NCBI GenBank assembly: GCA_949318235.1
Contig: OX439132.1
Span: 7,017,534-7,081,533 of the forward strand
Reading direction: 5' to 3'
Origin: Ecdyonurus torrentis
Lineage: Eukaryota > Arthropoda > Insecta > Ephemeroptera > Heptageniidae
Length of the DNA stretch: 64,000 bases
Below, piece after piece: positions 53,236 to 64,000 of this stretch (the stretch's first letter is position 1; the number at the start of each line of letters is the position of its first letter). The notes beneath the pieces are model-generated. The model was not told the origin of the DNA and searched no databases. It saw only the letters and a program-made list of their open reading frames with translations. A program made the translations under genes and the position numbers.

Positions 53236-53411
53236 GCATATGTTTACTCTAAAAAACGGAAAAAGAAGTGCCGGAAAAGGAAGACACGTGACGGTAAAAG
53301 TGGGAGGTAGCTCAGGCCTAGCTTGCTGCTGGCATCAACTTTTCTCCCACTTTTACCATCACGTGGTTTCCCTTTCCGGCACTTCCTTTTCCGCATTTTG
53401 AGTAAACATAA
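53236..53411 (-). mobile_element. Family H hairpin copy 4
   Basis: 176 bp with the loop inverted (AGGCCTAGCTTGCTGCTGGC). CACGTG is present in both arms. TTAAAGGCATA lies just to its left (53218) and ATTCCTTTTAA to its right (to 53446), so a TTAA-bounded unit around the hairpin is conceivable. Confidence 0.8.
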
Positions 53412-53802
53412 GCAGTCATTTTGCTATTTTGAAAAATTCCTTTTAATATTTTGCTAAATGCAACATGAATAAAAAAAAATATATATATATGTGTTTGTGA
53501 ACAATTTTTCTAAACTTAGCATGCATGATTTTTTTTTCCACTCTTTAAACATAAAGGAAGAAAAACAAAAATGTCATTGTTGAACCTTAAGCTTGTAATT
53601 ATTTTTCTATTGACTCCCTACTTTAGGGTTTTATGTATAGCAAACATAACCACTCAAGCTTGACATAAACCACTCTTTATGTTATGTTTATAGCTTTAAG
53701 CTATTGAATATTGTTTGTTATGTACTGTACAACAAAGCAGGAACTTATAATATGGAGTCAAAGTGTATCACTAAAAATGAAAATATATACCTCAAAGTCT
53801 TT

Positions 53803-53803
<1 letters not shown>

Positions 53804-53874
<71 letters not shown>
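53804..53874. repeat. (GA)n microsatellite
   Basis: About 71 bp of pure GA, followed 12 bp later by TGACGTCA. Confidence 0.95.
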
Positions 53875-53877
<3 letters not shown>

Positions 53878-54938
53878 AAAAAGGTTGACGTCATTGTTTT
53901 TGTAATGATTGTTCATGTCACCTTCTCTTTAAAAGTTTGTGCGCGTGGTAAATCAATTTGCGTATCTCTCCCTTTGTAATAATAAACAGAGAGCGTCAAA
54001 GGTCAAGGGATGCAACAAAATCTTGTGACACTCTTCACTTAATGATGACAGTAAAGGTGTGAATTTTATGTGTTTTACATGGTCCTATTTATTTTTACAT
54101 AGATGAATAAGCTACTTTATATTTTTTAAGCTTGAATAATTTGATTTTGTTTTCATATTTATAGAACGTAATCGTGACTTTAAAAAAGAAGAAGAAATTT
54201 TATTATTAAAGATTTTGTTTAAAATGTATTATTAAGCTTTTAATTAGTCCTCTTGCTGCTTATTATGGCTTCTACTGTATAACGTTATTAATTCTCTTTT
54301 CCTATTTTCTGGCCACAAGATTAATAACCATAACACTGTAATAATGTTCCATTCAGCAAGATGAGAGAAGCAGTAAGTGAAAAATTTCATTGTCATTACA
54401 TAAAAAAAGTTTAATAATTAAGTTGGGTTTTGAAGAACAAAAATTGTGACAAAAATTCAATAATGGTTCAATTTTACACCTCTACCTTTATAGACAGTTT
54501 TGTTAAACAAAAATATTGGCATCTTTTCTCAAAATGTGAAATCATGGAAGAAAAAAAGAAAAAAAAAAGTTGACAGCAATTTAAAATCGCTTTACTTTTC
54601 TTGACATTGTATATTGCTGCAGTAGGCAACATATTTTCGTGGCAAGTTTTGTGAAGATTCTGATATTTTCTTGGATGTATTGCAGCTTTATTGAAATTTG
54701 CTTCTCAGCCTGGCTTACAAATACAACAGTGTGCGTAGAAAGTGATAAAATAAAAACAGCATCTCACTTTTATCCAAGCAATATACAAAGTAAATTTTAA
54801 AAATAATTTCAAGTAAGTTTTCAAGAACGTTAGTACTTTTACTGTATAGTACAGTATAACTTATTCTAAGCGTAAAAAGCAAAGTTTATTGGTTCTACTA
54901 TATTATCATATCAATATTAATATATCATTATTTTCTAG

Positions 54939-55079
54939 GCATATACTCTGAATACGCTCTCGTGTTCTCCGCATGTTTATACCCACGTTTACGGCCCGTT
55001 GCACGTTTATACGGCAGGAGAGATGTTTAGACTTGACAAGTCGATTCATATTTCTGGCCAGTCCTGGCAGTGGTGGTAG
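54939..55079 (+). other. GC-rich open patch, possible exon
   Basis: After TTATTTTCTAG the frame stays open for 46 codons (AYTLNTLSCSPHVYTHVYG near the start, GQSWQWW at the end) to TAG at 55077. G+C is near half, against about a quarter around it. The sequence repeats CGTTTATACGGC-like words. No polyadenylation signal follows closely and no donor is seen. It may be a terminal exon, an unrecognised repeat or a non-coding RNA. Confidence 0.2.
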
Positions 55080-55199
55080 TAGCCCACGCTAAGTCAGAGT
55101 ATTTAGGGACGGTTCACCTCATATGGAATTCATTTCTATTAAATTATATACGTTCTTGAGTTCATCCTGTTGTGTGGTATAGAACTAATTTTCATGCTT

Positions 55200-55205
<6 letters not shown>

Positions 55206-55274
<69 letters not shown>
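55206..55274. repeat. (TA)n microsatellite
   Basis: About 69 bp of TA. Confidence 0.95.
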
Positions 55275-55277
<3 letters not shown>

Positions 55278-57425
55278 CCTTAAACATAAACTATAATTCT
55301 TTTACAAAAGAAATGATTCATTTTTTTCTTCTTGTATTTAAGTCTGAATAAGTAAAGTTTTAATCTCCATAATGCATGTTACTGTGTTTTTCATATACCC
55401 TTTATATATAAGTGTAACAATTAAAAGCTTGGCCATGACGTCATTATTTTGACATCGATTAATATATAAAGGTAGAAGGGTAAAGTAAAGGATTTTTGCA
55501 AGATCTTTATTTAGACTTATCAATAATTTATTACTTTTTATACAACTTATCTATTGTATTCCCCCTTTTGGTTATACATACATATACATAGACATAATAT
55601 ATATATATATATATGAATCAAGATATAAATACTCTAGATCGATTTTAAAATAATATATTACTTTTTTATATAGAGCTTTAGTAACACATAATAAGGTATT
55701 TTTTTATGTATTGTTCTTAAGCAAGAAATTCAATATTTTGACAAATAATTCTTAGTAAATGACATTTTTTTTTCATTTTCAATTCAGGTTGAATTCAATA
55801 TTACCTCGCATGTCATAGGATACAGACATTTTTCTTGTCTTTGCTGCTTGAAAATTTTATGATGTTATAACAAATCAATATAATTTATTTACTTTACTCT
55901 TTATGTTCACGTTTCACATTAAAGAACTATTTTTTTGTACTTTTAAAATACACTTAAAGAACAATAAAAAAAAATGAAGTATTTAAATATGAATATTTCG
56001 TTACACATTTTGGTGTAAACTTTGCTATTTTATTTAATTGTTAAATGAGCTTTGTAGCAAACAGAAGAAGTCAACTAGTCATAGAAATTACTATTCTCAC
56101 AATATTATAAGGCAATATCATAAAAAGTTTCTGTATTTAACAGAGATTTTAATTCAACATTTTATATTTATTTATTGTTTATATTTCATCAGAAAAATCG
56201 AAAGATAGTAACTCACACGTGTGACAAGATATATGGAGTGAGGGAGAGAGAGAGAGAAATTGAGGACAGGGTAAATGTGAAAGGTGTATACATGGAAAAA
56301 CGTTTGTTTGCTAAAAAATATGTCAATAATAATCATCAATAAATTTTTGCGTCGCATTTGTTAGAAAAACAACAACTAAATAATGTCAGCAAGTTGTATA
56401 CGATGACAGATTTAATCATTTTTGTTTTGCATAGTTATAATAATAATAAAACTTTTTTCTCCTTTTTCAATTTATTATAACTTTAACATATTGTATTTTA
56501 ATATAAAATATTATCATTTTAATAGACTTTGAGCTCATTATACTACTAAAGTGAAGTAATTATTAGCTTGATAGTGTTTCCAGCAGACATAACCAAAGGG
56601 TTTTATGTAAATAATCTAATGTTGTAGATTATAAAAGAAATTTCCAAGAAAAAGCTAGCGGGAGTTAGTTTTAGATATTTATTATTAATAATAATACACT
56701 TTCATTATTTTTCATGTATATATTGTTGTAACAACTTTTTTTTTTAATTATGATATAAATTTATCAAAAATGTGATATTTATTATTTATTAACATAAATA
56801 CTTCTAGTAGAAGAATTCGCAATTTTTTGAACTTTTTTATACAGCACTACCTTTAAAACACTTTTCTCAGACGAAAGCTTTCTTTACAAGTCATGACAAG
56901 AATATTTTACTTCTTTAAGTTTTACGATGTTCTATACGAAAAAAAAAATTTAATTTTTTTATTTAATTAATTAAATCAATTTTCTTTATTTTCTTTATTA
57001 AAATTTTCTAAACTAGCTTACTTTATTTTCAAATTTGGGCATATTACTAAAAATAATAGTTTTACATGTTTTGTTTGATAAATTTAATAGTGTAACCACT
57101 ACTTTTGAAATTTGAAAAATGATTTTTTTTTTCATGTTTGCTAGTACTCACCATATCTAAAATTTACAACAAATAATTTTATTGCAGACAACATTTTCTC
57201 TTAAAATATTACATTTACTAGAGTTAAAAGATTTTAGAACTAAAAAGTATATATTTTTTGTATTATTTCAAATTTAATATTTTATCGTAAATATACTGTC
57301 CAACTTTATACCTTTCACTCATAAAAAAATGAGCATTTATAAATTGTACATTTCATGACATGTACTGTCATAAAGAAAATATAACTATATTATCTTTTTA
57401 GAGTAAATCCATAGAATCTAATTTT

Positions 57426-57625
57426 ATTTATAGAATATTGTAGAAAAGTATTGTAGAAATAATAACTATGACGTTACTTGGCGTTGAAGTTCTCACTTCA
57501 AAAAACGTATATGACGTCACAAATGTAGGTTTGTAACGGCCAAGTTTAACGTTTGTTTTGTGTGTGATTGTAATGCTTGTGAAGTCATTGTCAACGTTTA
57601 GTGACATCATACCCATTAATTCCAC
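57426..57625 (+). repeat. Diverged dispersed repeat, copy 1 of a pair
   Basis: Shares order and partial identity with 61083-61335: an AAAAAACGTA-ATGACRTCAC block, a GGCC-GTT block, and ACRTTYAGTGACRYCAT near the right end. TGACGTCA is at 57512-57519. Boundaries are uncertain. Confidence 0.35.
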
Positions 57626-58478
57626 AGTTCCCTAAATATTGTGACACTCTGTAAAAGGTTTTCAATGACATTTTTTAGTGTTTTCATGTACAAAATTCTA
57701 TATCAAAACACAACTGATGCAAAGATTCATCACACACATAGAAACTTATTCAAATCAAGCAATTTATATTTTGCTTTTCATTTCACATGTTCTTAAAGAT
57801 ATAAAATTAAATTTAACTTTAAATAGCAAGTTAAATATAATTTTAACCTGCGATGAAGTTTACATTACTTTTCCATTGAAATATTCACATAAGAATGTTT
57901 GTGGTTCCTTATATCTTCTCCATTGTGTATATATAGTTGAATAATATTCTAAATTGTAATGAATCCAAATTCCTTAAGGGGTTTTATCATAACTTAAATA
58001 AAACACAATAAAATTTAATTTATATGTTTTGATATCATTTCCTACAGCTTCAGGCTAAATTCGTTGATGTAAAATTAATTAAATATGATTGTATTGAAAT
58101 TTTATTTCATCTCAAATTTATTAATATTTTTATTGTTTTTGTTTTAGAATGCATGTAATATTATCTTGATTTAATGCGCATAGCCATAATATATATTTAA
58201 TATACTATGGTATAACTCATAAAAGTTAATTATATTGTTATTTTTAGCAAATTTCCCTATCTATTTGTTTCATGAATGAAATGTAGGAGACTAGTTTATT
58301 ATATGTTGTCGTGAAGGAATACCAAGATTGAATTTTTTTATACTATAGTTACGCTGACAAATCTTTTATTTGCTCCGAATAGATTCAGCGAAAGAATAAG
58401 CAAAGTTATGGTATCAAATTTCAGAAAATTTAAAAATATTCAATAAGAAAAACAAAAACAAAACAGGTAATATAATAT

Positions 58479-58484
<6 letters not shown>

Positions 58485-58553
<69 letters not shown>
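58485..58553. repeat. (TA)n microsatellite
   Basis: About 69 bp of TA. Confidence 0.95.
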
Positions 58554-58555
<2 letters not shown>

Positions 58556-58931
58556 GTTTGGAGCAATTATAATAATGCGGTTGAATTATTATTTTATTAA
58601 CTGAAGAATGAATATATAAATGGTTAATTTTTTATTTTTTAAGAAGCTTATTTTTCTTCGTACCATCATAATAGATTACAGATGTATTTTAATGTGTTAA
58701 AATATGTAAATACTATAATAATGGAACAACCAATAAGGTTGGATTTCTATATATAAGTAATAAACAATAGAAGAAAAAAACTTGTTTACTATACATAGCA
58801 ATTATATAATTATTTCATGTTGAGCGCACATTATAATACACATTATAATCACGTATTATAATACTGAATAAATCAAACAGGTAGATTGCTAAACGTATAT
58901 GATATTTCTTTAAATGTAATTCTAAAATTTC

Positions 58932-58965
<34 letters not shown>

Positions 58966-58994
58966 GAATTAAAAATAAATTTTATTGACATTAC

Positions 58995-59125
58995 CTTTCG
59001 CCGTCATCATTGAATGCGTAATCTCCCATGATTAGATCTCTGAATCTGTATCTAGGAGGCAGTGGAGGACAAACCTCCTTCTCCATCAGTTCTCGAGGAC
59101 CCGTAGCGACTGGAGTTGTCGCCAT
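58995..59125 (-). CDS. First coding exon of an unrecognised animal protein (5' partial)
   Basis: Read on the minus strand, the ATG (plus 59123-59125) sits in GAGGCATGG, with G at +4. An in-frame TAA lies about 12 codons upstream, so this is the first possible start. The 43 codons plus 2 nt begin MATTPVATGPRELMEKE and continue through a proline-rich PPLPPRY stretch into YRFRDLIMGDYAFNDDGE. The exon ends AAAG before GTAATG, a good 5' splice site, and leaves a codon split after two bases (AG, probably Arg). G+C and codon use are far above the surroundings, which supports real coding. There is no signal peptide or membrane segment; the segment is mixed acidic and basic. I do not recognise the protein and assign no function. 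The following exon should lie at lower coordinates, but I found no confident match within 59 kb, so the first intron may be very long. Confidence 0.75.
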
Positions 59126-59450
59126 GCCTCTTTGAAACGTCCAGAATGTTGCTGTTTATTAATTATTAACGCATTATCATCATTGTTTTAAATAAAACAC
59201 ACGACAAAAAAAGTTATATTGAAAATGATCTTGCTGTTATATTTACGTAATAATTATTTATATAATAGCAAAGAGACACAAGGGTAAACCTTCCTTATCA
59301 CGACGCAACCGGCACCAACAAGCGAATCCTTCTTGTTAAGTTCGCACCAAAATATAATATCATCACACACACACAGGAAAAAGGAACTCTCGCGCCGCTA
59401 CTATACTGCCCTCTTTATTTAAATAATTGAGACATAAGATGGCGCCAAAA
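59126..59450 (-). promoter_or_regulatory. 5' leader and probable promoter of the exon at 58995-59125
   Basis: This stretch lies directly upstream of the start codon on the minus strand. It is richer in CpG and G+C than its surroundings, notably at 59295-59345 and 59385-59450 (CGCGCCGC near 59392). On the plus strand AAGATGGCGCC (59436-59446) resembles a YY1 site and also the core of a CTCF site. TTTATTTAAATAA near 59415-59426 could serve as a TATA-like element. The transcription start cannot be fixed from sequence. An upstream untranslated exon is possible, since GAAGGTTTAC on the minus strand near 59290 could be a splice donor. Confidence 0.45.
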
Positions 59451-59546
59451 AGCTTACATATTACTGACATCTATTGTTATAAATGATTACTTACATTAGG
59501 GGTTGTAATTTTATTTAAAAACACCCGGGTATAAATAATTTGGATA

Positions 59547-59852
59547 TATAGGGTGGTTTCATTCATGTTAAAGTCGACGCCATAAGTGAGTATTAAATAA
59601 CACGGTCAGGTATGGGAAAATGACACCTTTTGCCTGTTTAAAAATACTTTGCATTATTTTTAGAGCATTGATGTTGTTAGCAGGTTTATTTAGTTTTTCA
59701 AGTATGCAAATAATAATAATAATAATAAAATAGCTAATTATCCAAAGAAAATATCCAAAAACTACATTTGTTCTATACTGAGCAATGTTATTCATTGCTC
59801 AAGAAGAGCATCGAAAAGCATTCAAAATGACGTCATGCGCACACACCCTATA
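59547..59852 (+). mobile_element. Family K copy 2, TATAGGGTG-ended MITE
   Basis: About 306 bp from TATAGGGTGGTTTCATTC to GCGCACACACCCTATA, same orientation as the 30.7-kb copy. It carries TGACGTCA at 59828-59835. It lies about 420 bp upstream of the start codon of the minus-strand coding exon, so it is near or in that gene's promoter. The ~75-codon open frame inside is not a gene. Confidence 0.8.
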
Positions 59853-59918
59853 CTGTAAAGAGATATGCAGACTTAAGTTATTTATTGCGTTTACTTTTTA
59901 TATCATGAACATTACATT

Positions 59919-60042
59919 GTGATCCCCGTACCAGAATCATCAGAGCCCCTGTAAAGTATGCACCCCGCATGGTACATATGACCAACTATTTGCCTAAATT
60001 ACAGGGGCTTCGACAGCATACTGTTACACTATAATGGATCAC
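59919..60042. mobile_element. Possible small hairpin element
   Basis: GTGATCC (59919) and GGATCAC (60036) are inverted. Further in, AGAGCCCCTGTAA and TTACAGGGGCTT are inverted. G+C is higher than the flanks. One copy only; it could be a MITE remnant. Confidence 0.4.
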
Positions 60043-61082
60043 GAAGTTTGTCAACTGAAACTTATTTAAAACTTAAACTATACATAATTGCTGTCTTATC
60101 GTGAATTTATTGTATGTCTATGATTTGTGTGTTTATATATCAATCCAAGGGCAAGTAGGCCGATGTCTTGCTTATACTGTACGCAATTTGTAATGTGCTT
60201 TTGAAATAAGATCCTTTCTATTCTGAAGAGGAAGTTTTTCGTCTTCTTAGTATCAATATCAGCTTTATTATGCTGTATTCTGATGGATGAAAATAAAATT
60301 TAATTTTAAAAATTGGAATTATTGATCTCAAGAAGAAAAAAAATCAAACTTGAAATTCTTGATAATTGTTAGTTTAAAAATTTGTTTTCATCAAATAACA
60401 AGTTTATGTTGTACTTAAAATGTACTTATTGATTACTGGATAGTAAGTAATAACTTTCCAGCGTTGTAATTCTATTTTTTTATTTTGCGTAGGAAAAAAA
60501 ATAGGCCTATAAAAATAACCAATAACATTTATATTTTAGTATTTATTTTAGCAGCTTTGTAGATAAGTATAAAAACACCAACGAGTGCTAGCGTAAAAAA
60601 AAAGTAAAATGAAAAGAAATAAGGACACAAGCCACTATAAAATGATGGTTCTTAAAATTTTAGTTAAAATCGATTTGTAAAACAATATGAATATAATAAT
60701 AAATTTACATGAGTTACTATCATGCAGATGTATTTCAATATAGAATTCTTATCGCAGAAGTTAAAAAAAAAAATCAATGAATCATTTTTTTGAGTGTTGG
60801 AGATAAGATTTTTTTTATCTTCACATTTCCTCTGTAATAACTTGAGATTTTTTTTCTTTTAAGATAAAGAAGGTTTTATATTGGAAATTTTGATATGAGA
60901 AATATTATTGATGACTCTTCAGTCACGAGCAATTTACAATGTGATATCTAACCATAAAATTGTAATAAAAAAGAAACCACATTTTTTTCTTACTTTCTAT
61001 AAAATCGTTCATATTCCTGTCACGGTATTTGTAACATGATCCTCAGTTTTAGTTGAGTATTCTCTTCTAAAAATAAAATAAA

Positions 61083-61335
61083 AAAATAATAACAATAATG
61101 AACGTCAAAAACATTGTACACAGTTTTGCAATGTTGTAAGATAATATAATGGTTGTGTCTTCCTAAAGTGTTGGAAAAACGTAAATGACATCACAAGGAC
61201 CACTATAAAATATCCATCAATGTTGGCCGTTGAAAAAACGCTATTTTTTCCATTTGGTTTTAACGCTTGTAGCATCAATGAACTTTGTTGTTGTTTTTGT
61301 TGCAATATAAACATTCAGTGACGCCATAATCGTTA
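61083..61335 (+). repeat. Diverged dispersed repeat, copy 2 of a pair
   Basis: Partner of 57426-57625. AAAAACGTAAATGACATCAC and ACATTCAGTGACGCCAT align with that copy. Only partial identity, so the assignment is tentative. Confidence 0.35.
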
Positions 61336-61808
61336 CAAAAAGAGTATACATTTACAAATTTCATCTCACATTTTTAAGTATTTTACTTATTTTATCCTAA
61401 CAAATACCATAAAATTATTCATTACAAAACTTGTCAATTTTCAATATTTTAAACTTTTTATTTTATTTTATTTTTTTTTAGTTAATTTGTAAGTTTTATT
61501 ATTATATTTATAATTACAATATCTTATAATTACTGTACTGTGTGTACCATCAATGTATTGGGCAAGTAAAATTGTCTGTTTTTGGTTAACAATAAACAAA
61601 CAAACAAACAAATATTGTAACTTAAGTTTAGTTTTTCTGTAGTTTTTAGAATAAAATTGCACTAAAGATGTAACAATGTGTGTTGCAAATTTTACTGTAA
61701 AATCAAATTAATTTTTTATAAAAAAAAAAATAATAATAAAAAAAACAACTAAAAATAGATAACATTAAAGAGATGCTTTCTTTGCTCATTTCGTTTTTGT
61801 TTTTCCAG

Positions 61809-61884
61809 AAAGAAATGAAGTACTGACCTATTTCTCCAGCCAACTGTTTATTACCAGCTAGCTTCCGGTACCTGTTAAAATCAG
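61809..61884 (+). other. Candidate non-coding or untranslated exon
   Basis: A strong pyrimidine tract ending TTTTTCCAG is followed by 76 nt of higher G+C sequence and then CAG before GTAAGA, a near-consensus donor. All three frames contain stops (the third stays open for 16 codons to TAG), so it would be a 5'-UTR exon, a long non-coding RNA exon or a poison exon. It lies 2.7 kb from the minus-strand coding exon and points the other way. Strong pyrimidine tracts are common by chance here, so the donor is the better evidence. Confidence 0.35.
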
Positions 61885-64000
61885 GTAAGACCTTATCTTA
61901 TGCAATGTTCTATGAGTGAGCACCTGTCATTAAGACTGCTATACTTAAATACATTATTTGTGCCTGTAATTGGGTGTAAGAGTAATTTTTTACTTTTAAA
62001 AATGTAATGAATGTAATATAAAATATAGTATAAAGTACATTAATTATCTAGAGCTGTGGAAAATTGTCAAAACCTTGAAACCGGATAATCGAACAAAAAG
62101 TTTAACGATTTTGTCAATGCAAATCTTTCTCGTTCCACAATAGATATTTTTTATTTGAATAAAAATAATATATTATAAAAACAAATAATTTTTTACATTG
62201 CTATTGTAAGTCTTCATGATTTTATTTTAATTATATATACAATTTTTTCTATCACCTTTCTCCTGAATTATTTAAAAAGTTATGAATAATCACAACTGAA
62301 GATTGAAATATAAGTTGGGGAATATTCAATTTCTGGCGTGCAATATTCGAAAGCCAATCTTACTTTTCAATAATAATAACAATAAATTTCAGAATTTTCA
62401 ATCCATTTTTTCTTTTGATTCCTCCTATTTGCTCACCGATTAATAAATCGACTCTAAAGTGATTTTAATTTAGAAATGTTTTATCCCACATCTCTACTAC
62501 ATATTGTACACTTTTTACAATTTCACACAGAATAAGCAACTAGACAATAATTAGTCGAGATCATTTCAATATATTTCTTGATAAAATTAAGTATAATATA
62601 CAGCATTTTACAGCTATTCTCTCCTCTCCAATACTGGAATTATTAATAAATTTAAAAAAATAATAACTAAATAAGTTATGTTAAGTTAGGAGTAATAATA
62701 ATTACAAGAAATGAAGATAATTTGTTCAATTATTATCTGATAATGACCGAGATGACTTAATATGATATACGTAAGGTGTACTATGCGTTAAGGAAGTTAA
62801 AATAAAACACCTGGATTGAAATTATTCCTGTTTATTCTTGGGGAAAATATACATAGACATTATACAGATGGACAACTTTTTTTTTATACTTTAATAGAAT
62901 ATTTTTGGTATATATTTTAATCAATATAATTATATATATATATTTAAATATTATAGTTTTCTTGCTGTACATATATATTTTTTTCTTCTAAATACTAACA
63001 ATAATTTATCGTTTTTTTCTTCTTCTTTAATTCTTTAAAATATATAGAGAAAATTATATAATATAAACTTAAAAATTTCTTTAATAATAATTAACATTTT
63101 ATAAATAAATTGTATCTTGTCATTATAATATAATAACTTCTAATTTATACACATATAGGTCCGATATTATCTCTTTAATTTTTTATATTTTTATTTATTC
63201 GATTGTTTATTAAGCCAATTAAATATAGCTGTGCAACATCAATTAATTATGATTATTAGTACTACGCAAGAGGTAGTTATTTTATATTACTTTTAACATT
63301 TAATTTAGGAACAAATTTATTTTCTTTGGCCTTGATTTTGATTTACACTTTAAATAAACTCTTTTTTTTTTTTTTTTTTTTTCGAATTTCATGAAATAGA
63401 AGAAAAAACACATTTTAAACATAAAGTTTCTTCAATTTTTAAATATATTTTTACAATGTTAAAAAATATTAATTTTTAGTAAAAATAATATTATAAATTC
63501 CCAATAGGCCAAAGATATTAAAAAAATCATAACTCCAAAAGTTGAAATATATTTTGTAAGGAGGTTTACTTTTATGTTTAATTTTATTTAAACAGGCAGG
63601 ATTATGGGGACAATAGATATAATATATTCTAATTTTTTATATTTAGTAATATTGAAACACATAAATATAGGACTGAGGATATTATAATGACTACTGAAGC
63701 CAATAATGATTGCATACTTGCATTTTTAGTCCATCGCATATATGTTAAAGATTGTTAATAAGTTTTGGTTACAGATTATTATAATTTTTATAGAACTTTG
63801 ATTGATGTCATGGATTACATGTTTTTTTTATTTTATTATATAAAATTTATACTTTTTTTTTTTTCAATTTAAAATTTCATAAATTTATCCAATCCAAAAT
63901 TTTAATTGACTTTATAGTGCTTTTATTTTTTTCTTCAATATTTTTTTGAAGTGTAATTTCAATTATTTTTTATTAAATATACTGAAATTACACACAACTT
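61885..64000. other. No gene recognised
   Basis: AT-rich sequence with one poly-T. TCTAGAGCTGTGGAAAA near 62048 faintly resembles the hAT end at 15.7 kb, but no partner end is seen. Confidence 0.55.

Larger units (their letters stand above)
53875..58994. other. No gene recognised apart from the patch at 54.9 kb
   Basis: If the minus-strand exon at 59 kb is real, this is probably its first intron. It contains TA tracts, TGACGTCA at 53886, 55436 and 57512, and the diverged repeat at 57.4 kb. Confidence 0.5.

Noticed and set aside
58047..58165. Open stretch after CATTTCCTACAG
   Set aside because: Acceptor-like start, but the 37-codon frame is AT-driven and lies on the plus strand inside the presumed minus-strand intron; no donor or G+C rise.

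Overview
This window reads as nuclear intergenic and intronic DNA from a eukaryote, most likely a bilaterian animal. The supporting signs are about one quarter G+C by eye, no long open reading frame on either strand, many (TA)n, (TC/GA)n and poly-A/poly-T tracts, several families of short inverted-repeat DNA transposons, a spliced-looking coding exon and CTCF-like sites. I cannot name the species. The longest open frames (up to about 100 codons) are mostly translations of microsatellites, hairpin elements or AT-rich filler, and I do not call them genes.

Genes. The only convincing coding segment is on the minus strand at 58995-59125. It is a first coding exon with a good start context, an upstream in-frame stop and a canonical 5' splice site. 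It encodes 43 codons plus 2 nt of a protein I do not recognise, and it has a somewhat CpG-richer leader up to about 59450. Its downstream exons would lie at lower coordinates, and I found no second exon that I can join to it. Weaker plus-strand exon candidates are 61809-61884 (strong splice sites, not open), 32181-32216 (possible 12-codon terminal exon) and 54939-55079 (open GC-rich patch after an AG).

Mobile elements dominate the interpretable content. A ~330-bp family with TTAAAGG-type ends has six copies (7.2, 8.6, 15.7, 19.0, 25.2 and 43.6 kb). Two long palindromes at 32.8 and 33.6 kb share its ends. These resemble Kolobok/T2-type elements that duplicate TTAA. The 15.7-kb copy is split by a 528-bp hAT-like element with a perfect 8-bp target duplication. 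Other TTAA elements lie at 29.3 kb and 51.4-51.8 kb. Four copies of a ~220-bp element lie at 0.6, 19.4, 22.5 and 39.8 kb. Four copies of a ~178-bp hairpin lie between 49.7 and 53.4 kb. Near-perfect inverted-repeat insertions, at least two of them mariner-like, lie at 37.7, 45.8 and 46.3 kb. Two-copy families lie at 30.7/59.5 kb and 14.1/50.5 kb.

Regulatory-looking structure. The palindrome TGACGTCA (CRE/ATF type) occurs at least 15 times, about half of them inside the transposons. A pair of CTCF-like motifs sits at 38.6 kb. The rest is AT-rich sequence with microsatellites, marked below as stretches without recognised genes.
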